From positions 177,258-241,257 of the forward strand of contig NZ_FMVF01000003.1 in assembly GCF_900101895.1 (NCBI RefSeq): a stretch of 64,000 nt of DNA, written 5' to 3'. Both the position numbers and the translations under genes were made by a program. Positions 52,310 through 59,837 of this stretch are shown here, piece by piece. This DNA comes from Flavobacterium caeni. GTDB lineage: Bacteria > Bacteroidota > Bacteroidia > Flavobacteriales > Flavobacteriaceae. Positions within the stretch are counted from its first letter, which is position 1, and each line of letters begins with the position of its first letter. The notes under the pieces are model-generated. The model had not been told where the DNA came from. It ran no database searches and was given only the letters and a program-made list of their open reading frames with translations.

Positions 52310-53662
52310 ATGGAAACACTGATCCAAAAATACAACGTTCCGGGACCGCGCTACACCAGCTACCCAACGGTGCCGTATTGGGACACCGATTTTGACTATC
52401 CGCACTGGGAACAAACCTTCAAGACCGCCTACCACCAAAATCGAGAGCAAGGGCTAAGCCTTTATCTTCATTTGCCGTTTTGCGAAAGCATGTGCACCTT
52501 TTGCGGTTGCCACAAGCGCATCACCAAGAACCATGCGGTGGAGCATCCTTATGTACAGGCCGTGCTCAAGGAGTGGCGTTTGTATTGTCGTTTGTTCGAC
52601 GAAAAACCGCTTGTCAGGGAACTTCACCTGGGTGGCGGGACACCTACTTTTTTCTCGCCCAAAAACCTCGAGGATTTGATCAACGGCATTTTTTCGTTGG
52701 CCCAAAAATCAAGTGATTGCGATTTGAGTTTCGAAGGACATCCGAACAACACCACACGCGAACACCTGCAAAAGCTTTACGATTTGGGGTTCAGGCGCGT
52801 GAGTTTTGGCGTGCAGGACTATTCCGATCGCGTGCAGCAAGCCATCAACCGCGTTCAGCCCTACAGCAACGTGGCGCGTGTAACCATTTGGGCGCGCGAC
52901 ATCGGGTATACGTCGGTGGGCCACGACATCATTTTTGGGTTGCCTTTGCAGGGCGTCGAAGATGTGGTCGATACGATCGAAAAAACCAGGACGCTGCGGC
53001 CCGACCGCATCGCTTTCTACAGCTATGCGCACGTGCCCTGGATCAAGGGCAACGGCCAGCGCGGGTTCAAGGACGACGACATCCCCAAGGACGGCGAGAA
53101 GAAAATCCTGTATGAGATCGGCAAAAAGTTACTGGAATTGCACGGCTACGTCGAAATCGGGATGGACCATTTTGCGTTGCCGTCCGATGCGCTGTATGCG
53201 GCCTTTCGTTCGGGCACGCTTCACCGCAATTTCATGGGATACGGGACATCGCAAACCAAGATGTTGATCGGGTTGGGCGTATCGGCCATTGGCGACAGCT
53301 GGCAGGCGTTTGCGCAAAATACCAAAGACCTCGAAGATTACCACCAGTTGCTCGAATGGGACCGTTTGCCGGTCGTCAAAGGGCATTTGCTCACGCCCGA
53401 AGACGTGGCCATACGCGGGTACATCCTCGATTTGATGTGCCGGTTCCAAACGACCCTGACCGATAGCCTGCCGCTTTCCCAGCAAAAAGAAATCGTCGAA
53501 GCGTTGCGCCCGATGGAAGCCGACGGTTTGCTGTCGATTGAAAACGATACTGTTTTTGTGACCGAATCCGGGAGGGGTTTTGTACGCAACATCTGTATGG
53601 CATTCGACCTGCGTATGAAGCGCCGTTTGCCGGGAACCCAGCTGTTTTCGATGACCGTCTGA
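52310..53662 (+). CDS. hemN: Oxygen-independent coproporphyrinogen III oxidase
   Basis: A 450-residue radical SAM enzyme that converts coproporphyrinogen III to protoporphyrinogen IX without oxygen. The N-terminal GPRYTSYPTVPYW signature precedes the cluster motif CESMCTFCGC, which includes the fourth HemN Cys, near residue 62. LGGGTPTF and GHDIIFGLP are SAM-binding motifs. C-terminal HemN domain: MGYGTSQTKMLIGLG. Length fits HemN (457) and not HemW (about 380). Its presence near the micro-oxic oxidase cluster suits life at low oxygen. No Fnr-type box is seen before it; it probably uses the upstream gene's promoter. A terminator follows. Confidence 0.93.
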   Translation: METLIQKYNVPGPRYTSYPTVPYWDTDFDYPHWEQTFKTAYHQNREQGLSLYLHLPFCESMCTFCGCHKRITKNHAVEHPYVQAVLKEWRLYCRLFDEKPLVRELHLGGGTPTFFSPKNLEDLINGIFSLAQKSSDCDLSFEGHPNNTTREHLQKLYDLGFRRVSFGVQDYSDRVQQAINRVQPYSNVARVTIWARDIGYTSVGHDIIFGLPLQGVEDVVDTIEKTRTLRPDRIAFYSYAHVPWIKGNGQRGFKDDDIPKDGEKKILYEIGKKLLELHGYVEIGMDHFALPSDALYAAFRSGTLHRNFMGYGTSQTKMLIGLGVSAIGDSWQAFAQNTKDLEDYHQLLEWDRLPVVKGHLLTPEDVAIRGYILDLMCRFQTTLTDSLPLSQQKEIVEALRPMEADGLLSIENDTVFVTESGRGFVRNICMAFDLRMKRRLPGTQLFSMTV

Positions 53663-53692
53663 AAGACGATACAAAAGCGTTTGCGTTGAAAG

Positions 53693-53723
53693 AACCGCCC
53701 CTGAAAAGGATGGCGGTTTTTTT
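53693..53723 (+). terminator. Terminator after hemN
   Basis: AACCGCC/GGCGGTT stem (53693-53699, 53712-53718) followed by a T-run. It abuts the end of the convergent TauE-like gene. Confidence 0.85.
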
Positions 53724-54420
53724 ATTTGCAGTTCGGCGTAGTTTGTACAAAAAGTTGTAGGGCAGAAGGCGATACATGGTCAATATCCAACCCCAGCCCG
53801 CGCAAGACAAACAAGATCCCGAGACACGCCAAGGCATATGGGATCACTTTCTGGATGCGTTGCCGCAACGGATGGGTCAACCACTGTTGCAGATAAACCA
53901 CGGTGGTCATGAGCGGAATCGTCCCTATGCCATACAGCGTCATGAACCCAACCGACGCTACGATGCTGTCTGAGGCCAAAGCCCCGAACAACGCGGCGTA
54001 TACCATTGCGCACGGCAAGAATCCGTTGAGCAACCCGATAGTTAACAATGAAGTAAAAGACGGGTTACGGAGCCGTTGTCCCAACGCCGATTTGATTTTC
54101 GACAACAACCTGTACAAAGGCTTCGAGAAATTATAGCGCGCCAATTGGCGTTCAGGGACAAATGCCACCAGGAGCATCCCGACGCCCGCAAAAATAGAAA
54201 GGTATTGTTGCCAGCCGGCCAGGTGGAATCCGCGCCCGAGTGTCCCGAAGATAAGCCCGATGGTCGCGTAGGCGAGGATACGCCCGAAGTGATAGGTGAG
54301 CAGTTGCAGCGTCTTTTTACCGGGGTTGCGCGAGACGGGTAACATCATCGCGATGGGGCCGCACATTCCAATGCAATGCAGGCTGCTGATGAGCCCGAGC
54401 AGAATGGCCGAAACCCACAT
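53722..54420 (-). CDS. Sulfite exporter TauE/SafE-like membrane protein of the cbb3 cluster
   Basis: A 232-residue inner-membrane protein with about six helices. It opens MWVSAILLGLISSLHCIGMCGP; the HCIGMCGP motif is typical of the TauE/SafE-DsbD_2-like proteins that accompany cbb3 oxidase genes, where a role in copper delivery or assembly is suspected. LLNGFLPCAMVYAAL is the repeat half with a second Cys. The start is taken as ATG 54420, overlapping the last base of the fixH stop (TGATG), so translation is coupled. It is the last gene of the operon. The transported species is not known. Confidence 0.82.
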   Translation of the reverse strand: MWVSAILLGLISSLHCIGMCGPIAMMLPVSRNPGKKTLQLLTYHFGRILAYATIGLIFGTLGRGFHLAGWQQYLSIFAGVGMLLVAFVPERQLARYNFSKPLYRLLSKIKSALGQRLRNPSFTSLLTIGLLNGFLPCAMVYAALFGALASDSIVASVGFMTLYGIGTIPLMTTVVYLQQWLTHPLRQRIQKVIPYALACLGILFVLRGLGLDIDHVSPSALQLFVQTTPNCK

Positions 54421-54866
54421 CACAGGTACATTTTTTGTTTGAGCAGGTATTCTTTTCCGTCGTAAATCCAGTACAGGACGATGTCCCAGTTGCCGCCCGC
54501 AAATTCCTGTTTAGGTATGAGCAATGTGGAATCTTGGGTTTGGAACGGGTGTTCGAAATCCAATTTTTTTGCAGACGGCCGGTACAGGGACACTTTGCCT
54601 TCTAGGGTTTTTGGAAATTGTTTTTTGGGGAACGTGACCAGCACGCCCGCCTGGGTTTTGACGATCGTGGGTTTTAGCGAAAGGCTTTGCGCGTTTTGGA
54701 ACTTGTTGAATTCGGCCGAGTAGGCCGCGTCCTTTTTATAGTATTCTTCTACCACCAACTCGTTGTCATACGCCGAGTTGCTTTGTACCTTGACGATAAA
54801 ATAGCCGATGAAGGCGATGAATGCGCCAAACGCGATGACGATCGAAGTGCCCCAATTGAGTTTCAT
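54420..54866 (-). CDS. ccoH: FixH/CcoH family protein
   Basis: A 148-residue membrane-anchored assembly factor for cbb3 oxidase. One N-terminal transmembrane helix (WGTSIVIAFGAFIAFIGYFI) is followed by a periplasmic beta-rich domain (DNELVVEEYYKKDAAY, then GNWDIVLYWIYDGKEY). This matches the FixH family in length and layout. It is preceded by ccoG (74 bp gap) and overlaps the TauE-like gene by 1 bp. Confidence 0.88.
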   Translation of the reverse strand: MKLNWGTSIVIAFGAFIAFIGYFIVKVQSNSAYDNELVVEEYYKKDAAYSAEFNKFQNAQSLSLKPTIVKTQAGVLVTFPKKQFPKTLEGKVSLYRPSAKKLDFEHPFQTQDSTLLIPKQEFAGGNWDIVLYWIYDGKEYLLKQKMYL

Positions 54867-54940
54867 GATTTCTTGTTTATTACGTATTGATCTAATTTTT
54901 TTGTCTGTCTTGACGATACAAACGTTTTTTGTTCAAATCG

Positions 54941-56350
54941 CTAATCGAAATGTCTTGGCCCGAGAAAATTGGTCGTGGCCGTTTCGATCAACGTCTGGTT
55001 TTGGTAAATGCCGATGCGCAACTTGGTTTTTTCGCCGTCGAGCAGGTATTGGTGTATCTCGACAAACAACGTCCCCTGCGCCATCCCTTGTTTTTTAAGT
55101 TTGATCGTTTGTTGTCCAACGGGAATGATTTTTCCTTTTTGTCCGATCAGCGCAAACCGTACGTTGTTGATGTCGTGCACGGTTTTGTTGACAATCTTGA
55201 ACGTGTATACGTTGCTGATCTTGTCGCCTTTGTGCTGGTAGAGTTGCCCGGGCAGCCTCAGGATATCGGCTTCGACATCGTTGCGCAAAAACAAAAGCCC
55301 GATCAAAATCCCGACAATGATGCCCAGTACGGCCGTATAGCCTTTCATGCGTGTCGTGAAACGGAACGGCGCCTTCTTCTTGATTTCGTCTTCGGACGCA
55401 TAGCGGATCAGTCCTTTGGGCAAACCCACGCTGTCCATGATGGCATCGCATTCGTCGATACAGGCCGTACAGTTGACGCACTCCAATTGGATGCCGTTGC
55501 GGATGTCGATACCCGTAGGGCATACGTTTACACATTGTTTGCAGTCGATGCAATCGCCCTTGCCCGATGCCGCGCGGTCTTCCTTTTTGTTGAATTTGGC
55601 GCGACCCAGTTCTTTTTCGCCGCGCACAAAATCATACGCCACATTGATCGACTGGTTGTCGAGCAAAACGCCCTGCAATCGGCCATATGGACACGCGATG
55701 ATGCACACCTGTTCGCGAAACCACACATAGATGAAATAGAACACGCCGGTAAAGATCAGCAGCGCGACAAAATTGCCCGATTGCTTGACGGGCCCTTGCT
55801 GCATCATCAAAGCCAACGCATCGCTGCCGATCACATAGGCCAGGAAAATATTGGCGATGCCAAACGAAATGAGAAAGAAGATGCTCCATTTGAGCAACCG
55901 CTTACGGATTTTTTCGGCATCCCATGGTTGTTTGTCGAGTCGCATCTGCGCGCCGCGATCGCCATCGATCCAATACTCGATACGTCTGAAGACCATTTCC
56001 ATGAAAATCGTTTGCGGGCAAATCCAACCGCAAAAAATGCGTCCGAATGCCGCGGTAAACAAGACCACGAACACGACCATGGCAATCAGGACAACCACGA
56101 AAAGGTAAAAATCCTGCGGCCAGAACGGAAATCCAAATATGTTGAAACGCCGCTCCAGCACATCGAACAGCATGAATTGGTTGCCGTTGATTTTCACGAA
56201 CGGATTGGCCACCAAAATCGCGAGCAATACATAACTCACCCATTTGCGGTAGCGGTAAAATTTTCCGCTTGGCTTTTTGGGGAACACAAATTTGCGCTTT
56301 CCCGTTTCGTCCAACGTGCCGATGGTGTCCCGGAACGCTTCGTTTTTCAT
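54941..56350 (-). CDS. ccoG: cbb3 oxidase accessory protein CcoG (polyferredoxin)
   Basis: A 469-residue membrane iron-sulfur protein; in the characterised family CcoG reduces copper for CcoN assembly. The N-terminal part has several helices with FCGWICPQTIF and CIIACPYGRLQ. Two ferredoxin-like clusters follow near residues 265-276 (CIDCKQCVNVCP) and 288-298 (CVNCTACIDEC). The C-terminal FixG immunoglobulin-like domain (about 360-469, VYTFKIVNKTVHDINN) is periplasmic. ccoG begins 3 bp after the ccoP stop, in the same operon. Confidence 0.95.
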   Translation of the reverse strand: MKNEAFRDTIGTLDETGKRKFVFPKKPSGKFYRYRKWVSYVLLAILVANPFVKINGNQFMLFDVLERRFNIFGFPFWPQDFYLFVVVLIAMVVFVVLFTAAFGRIFCGWICPQTIFMEMVFRRIEYWIDGDRGAQMRLDKQPWDAEKIRKRLLKWSIFFLISFGIANIFLAYVIGSDALALMMQQGPVKQSGNFVALLIFTGVFYFIYVWFREQVCIIACPYGRLQGVLLDNQSINVAYDFVRGEKELGRAKFNKKEDRAASGKGDCIDCKQCVNVCPTGIDIRNGIQLECVNCTACIDECDAIMDSVGLPKGLIRYASEDEIKKKAPFRFTTRMKGYTAVLGIIVGILIGLLFLRNDVEADILRLPGQLYQHKGDKISNVYTFKIVNKTVHDINNVRFALIGQKGKIIPVGQQTIKLKKQGMAQGTLFVEIHQYLLDGEKTKLRIGIYQNQTLIETATTNFLGPRHFD

Positions 56351-56353
56351 GGC

Positions 56354-57265
56354 TTACTTTTTAGGTTCGGCGGGTTGCTTTTCGGGATCTACCCACAAAT
56401 CGCCCTCGGCGGCCTTGGCGTCTTTCGGGTTGGTGCCTTGAAGCGACAAAATGTAACTCGCCACATATTGTATTTCGGTGGGTTTGAGCGTCGTATTCCA
56501 GGCTACCATGCCCTTGCCGTCGCGACCGCCATTGGTGATGGTGTGGAACAGGTTTTTGATGCTGCCGCCAAAAATCCAGTGCGCGTCGGTCAGGTTTGGC
56601 CCAATTTGTCCACCACCGTCTGCGCGGTGACAGGCCGCACAATTGGTATCGTAAATCGATTTGCCCTTGGCGAGTTCGTCGGGGGCGGTGAGTTGCGTGA
56701 CCTTGCTTTCGTCCATTTGATCGGGGGCCGTGAGCATGTACTGCGCCACATCGATCTTGGCCTGCGCCATTTCTTTGCGCAGTTCGGTTTCCTGGTCGTC
56801 GCCGCCCAACATTTCATATTTCACCAGATACACGACACTAAATACAATGCATCCGTAAAACAGATAGGTCCACCAGGGCGGGAGCCTGTTGTCGAGTTCC
56901 TGGATGCCGTCGTAATTGTGGCTCATCATCACCACGGCTTCGTTTTCGATGGGTTGCGAACGGGTGAGTTTTTCCATCAATCGCTTGTACCAGACGCGTT
57001 GGGTGAGCGGTATTGGGTGGTCTTCTTCGTATTGGCGTTGCTTTTTTTCGTCGTCCGACAACAATTGGTAGATGATGTTGGCGATGGCCGCGTTCATGAT
57101 CTCGAAGGCGACAAGCACGAACAGGAAAATGAACAACACCAGCATGATGATCGGATACTTCATAAAGGCAGGACGATCGCCCGAATCTACGAGGAATTCG
57201 ATCAAACCAAAGGCCGTAAAGAAAAACACCGGGACGCGCAGCCAGGCAGGAAAATACTGTTTCAT
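56354..57265 (-). CDS. ccoP: cbb3-type cytochrome c oxidase subunit III (mono-haem CcoP)
   Basis: A 303-residue membrane-anchored cytochrome c passing electrons to CcoO/N. Two N-terminal hydrophobic segments, then the CcoP N-domain helix PPWWTYLFYGCIVFSVVYL. A single c-type haem site CAACH lies near residue 210 with axial Met in GKGMVAWN. Proteobacterial CcoP usually has two haems; one is normal for many Bacteroidota. The charged C-terminus (DPEKQPAEPKK) is soluble. It overlaps ccoQ by 4 bp. Confidence 0.93.
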   Translation of the reverse strand: MKQYFPAWLRVPVFFFTAFGLIEFLVDSGDRPAFMKYPIIMLVLFIFLFVLVAFEIMNAAIANIIYQLLSDDEKKQRQYEEDHPIPLTQRVWYKRLMEKLTRSQPIENEAVVMMSHNYDGIQELDNRLPPWWTYLFYGCIVFSVVYLVKYEMLGGDDQETELRKEMAQAKIDVAQYMLTAPDQMDESKVTQLTAPDELAKGKSIYDTNCAACHRADGGGQIGPNLTDAHWIFGGSIKNLFHTITNGGRDGKGMVAWNTTLKPTEIQYVASYILSLQGTNPKDAKAAEGDLWVDPEKQPAEPKK

Positions 57266-57456
57266 GGTTCAGGGTTTAAGGGTTGGTCGGTTTCGTTGAT
57301 GGGCATGTGGCTGAGTTCGGCGAGTTTTTCCTTTCGGTACGAGAACACCCAGATGCCAAGCGTGACGAAAAACAAAAAGAAAATCAGCAGCGAAAGGATC
57401 GGATAAATGGATACCCCCGAAATGGTTTCCATATTGTGTTTGATTTGTTCGAACAT
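57262..57456 (-). CDS. ccoQ: cbb3 oxidase small subunit CcoQ/FixQ
   Basis: A 64-residue single-pass membrane protein (IYPILSLLIFFLFFVTLGIWVFSY) with a short hydrophilic C-terminus after RKEKLAEL. Size, composition and position between ccoNO and ccoP identify CcoQ, which stabilises the complex. It starts 4 bp after the ccoNO stop and overlaps ccoP by 4 bp. Confidence 0.85.
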   Translation of the reverse strand: MFEQIKHNMETISGVSIYPILSLLIFFLFFVTLGIWVFSYRKEKLAELSHMPINETDQPLNPEP

Positions 57457-57460
57457 GGTC

Positions 57461-59650
57461 TTATTTTTTAGCGGTTTCCTTGACTTTGATATCGGTGCCG
57501 AGCCGTTGGATGTAGGCGATCATCGCAACGATTTCACGCTGGTGCATCGGGATGAATTTCTCGCCCCTGGCATCGGCTTTCTTTTGGCTCTCCTGGTAAC
57601 TCTTGGTAAAATCGGGATCGGAGTGGAGGTTCTTCTCGATGCGCAGCGCCTGCTCAAACAAGTCCTGCCGCGCAGATGCGACTTCGGCATCGGTGTAGGG
57701 TACGCCCAATTTTTGCATCACGCGCATTTTGTTTTCCAGGTCCGATAGGTCGAGCGGCTTGTTGTCGAACAACCATTTGTAACCCGGCATGATCGACCCC
57801 GCCGACGTGCTCTGCGGATCCCACATGTGGTTGAAATGCCAGTTGTCGTTGTATTTTTCACCCACGCGCAGCAAATCGGGGCCGGTGCGTTTGGAGCCCC
57901 ACAAAAACGGGTGGTCGTACACGAATTCGCCCGCCTTCGACTGCGGCCCGTACCGTTCGACCTCGCTGCGGAACGGCCGCACCATTTGCGAATGGCAGCC
58001 CACACACCCCTCTCGGATGTAAAGATCGCGGCCTTCCAGCTCGAGCGGCGTATACGGTTTTACCGAAGCGATGGTAGGGATGTTCGATTTGACCATCAAC
58101 GTGGGTACAATCTGGATGACGCCGCCAATCAGGATCGCGATCGTGGCCAAAATCGTGAGTTGGATCGGTCTGCGTTCGAGCCAAGGATGGAATTTTTCGC
58201 CCTTGACGCGTTTGTTGGTCAATCGTTCGAGCTCGGGCGCCTCGGCCAGTTCATCGGTAACCGCGGCGTTTTGTCGTACGGTTTTGACGATGTTGTACAG
58301 CAGGATAAACAATCCAACGATATACATGGTCCCGCCAATGGCGCGCATCCAGTACATCGGGATGATTTGCTGTACGGTTTCGAGGAAGTTGCCGTAAGTA
58401 AGCGTACCGTCGGGGTTAAACTGCTTCCACATCGAGGCCTGGACGAATCCTGCGACGTACAACGGCAAGGTATAGATGACGATGCCGAGCGTGCCGATCC
58501 AAAAGTGTGCGTTCGCGAGTCTGGTCGAATACAACGGTCCCTTGGTCATGCGCGGGATCAGCCAGTAAATCATACCAAAGGCCAGGAATCCGTTCCAGGC
58601 CATGGCCCCCACGTGTACGTGTGCGATGATCCAGTCGGTAAAGTGCGCGATCCCGTTGACGTTCTTGAGCGAAAGCATCGGGCCTTCGAATGTGGCCATG
58701 CCATAGCCCGTGATGGCCACGACAAAAAATTTCAGTACGGGTTCGGTGCGCACTTTGTCCCATACGCCACGCAAAGTCAGCAAGCCGTTGATCATACCGC
58801 CCCACGATGGCGCGATCAGCATGATCGAGAAAACCACGCCCAGGTTCTGCGCCCAATTGGGCAACGCCGAATACAACAGGTGGTGCGGTCCGGCCCAGAT
58901 GTAGATAAAGATCAACGACCAAAAGTGGATGATGGACAACCGGTACGAATACACCGGACGGTTGGCGGCCTTGGGCACAAAGTAATACATTAAACCTAAA
59001 AACGGCGTGGTCAAAAAGAACGCCACCGCATTGTGCCCATACCACCATTGTACGAGCGCGTCCTGTACACCCGCGTATACCGAATAGCTTTTCATCGCCG
59101 AGACGGGTAATTCGATGCTGTTAAAGATGTGCAACACCGCCACGGTCACGAATGTCGCCAGGTAAAACCAAATGGCCACATACATGTGCCGTTCGCGTCG
59201 GCGCAGGATCGTACCGATCATGTTGATGCCGAACACCACCCAAACCAAGGCAATGGCCAGATCGATAGGCCATTCCAATTCGGCGTATTCCTTAGACGAC
59301 GAATAGCCCATCGGGAGCGAAATGGCCGCCGCAAGGATAATGGCCTGCCAACCCCAGAAATGCAGGTTGCTCAGGAAATCACTGAACATGCGCGCCTTGA
59401 GCAGGCGTTGCATCGAATAGTAAATGCCCGCAAACATCGCATTGCCGACAAATGCAAAGATGACGGCATTGGTGTGCAACGGGCGCAATCGGCCAAAGCT
59501 CAAAAACGAGACGCCATCGGTGAGGTTCGGGAACAGGAACAGAAAGGCGAGCAGGAGCCCCACGGCCATTCCGATCACGCCAAATGCGATGGTCGCATAG
59601 ATGAATTTTTTGACAATCTTGTTGTCGTAGTAAAATTGCTGTATTTCCAT
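57461..59650 (-). CDS. ccoNO: cbb3-type cytochrome c oxidase, fused subunits I and II (CcoNO)
   Basis: A 729-residue fusion of the haem-copper catalytic subunit and the mono-haem cytochrome CcoO. Residues 1-470 are CcoN with about 12 helices and conserved His in RPLHTNAVIFAFVGNAMF, WWYGHNAVAFFLTTPFLG and IIAHVHVGAMAWNG, the haem b and CuB ligands. After a linker the CcoO part has one membrane helix (about 500) and the c-type site CVGCHSQ near 546, with a Met-rich end. It reduces O2 at the membrane with proton pumping and high oxygen affinity. It follows ccoS by 1 bp. Confidence 0.95.
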   Translation of the reverse strand: MEIQQFYYDNKIVKKFIYATIAFGVIGMAVGLLLAFLFLFPNLTDGVSFLSFGRLRPLHTNAVIFAFVGNAMFAGIYYSMQRLLKARMFSDFLSNLHFWGWQAIILAAAISLPMGYSSSKEYAELEWPIDLAIALVWVVFGINMIGTILRRRERHMYVAIWFYLATFVTVAVLHIFNSIELPVSAMKSYSVYAGVQDALVQWWYGHNAVAFFLTTPFLGLMYYFVPKAANRPVYSYRLSIIHFWSLIFIYIWAGPHHLLYSALPNWAQNLGVVFSIMLIAPSWGGMINGLLTLRGVWDKVRTEPVLKFFVVAITGYGMATFEGPMLSLKNVNGIAHFTDWIIAHVHVGAMAWNGFLAFGMIYWLIPRMTKGPLYSTRLANAHFWIGTLGIVIYTLPLYVAGFVQASMWKQFNPDGTLTYGNFLETVQQIIPMYWMRAIGGTMYIVGLFILLYNIVKTVRQNAAVTDELAEAPELERLTNKRVKGEKFHPWLERRPIQLTILATIAILIGGVIQIVPTLMVKSNIPTIASVKPYTPLELEGRDLYIREGCVGCHSQMVRPFRSEVERYGPQSKAGEFVYDHPFLWGSKRTGPDLLRVGEKYNDNWHFNHMWDPQSTSAGSIMPGYKWLFDNKPLDLSDLENKMRVMQKLGVPYTDAEVASARQDLFEQALRIEKNLHSDPDFTKSYQESQKKADARGEKFIPMHQREIVAMIAYIQRLGTDIKVKETAKK

Positions 59651-59651
59651 A

Positions 59652-59837
59652 TCAGGGTTGTTTATTTGGATTCTTGGTTGTAGGCTCGGGCTTTTTGAGT
59701 TCGTCGTCGAACAACATGCGTACAGACGGCGTATAATCGTCTTCGTACTGCCCGGACCTTACTGCGCGAACAAAGGCGATGAAAAAACCTATCGCCACAG
59801 CAATGCTGATCGAAATCAAAAGATACATGACACTCAT
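59652..59837 (-). CDS. ccoS: cbb3 oxidase maturation protein CcoS
   Basis: A 61-residue protein with one N-terminal transmembrane helix (MYLLISISIAVAIGFFIAFV) followed by the CcoS signature SGQYEDDYTPSVRMLFDDE. CcoS is needed for cofactor insertion in cbb3 oxidase. It overlaps the ccoI stop by 4 bp and has its own predicted promoter with a Crp/Fnr-type box inside ccoI. Confidence 0.92.
   Translation of the reverse strand: MSVMYLLISISIAVAIGFFIAFVRAVRSGQYEDDYTPSVRMLFDDELKKPEPTTKNPNKQP

Noticed and set aside
54929..57406. 825-codon open frame on the plus strand
   Set aside because: It is antisense to ccoG, ccoP and ccoQ, which have clear motifs. Such long antisense frames recur opposite strong genes here and reflect codon usage.
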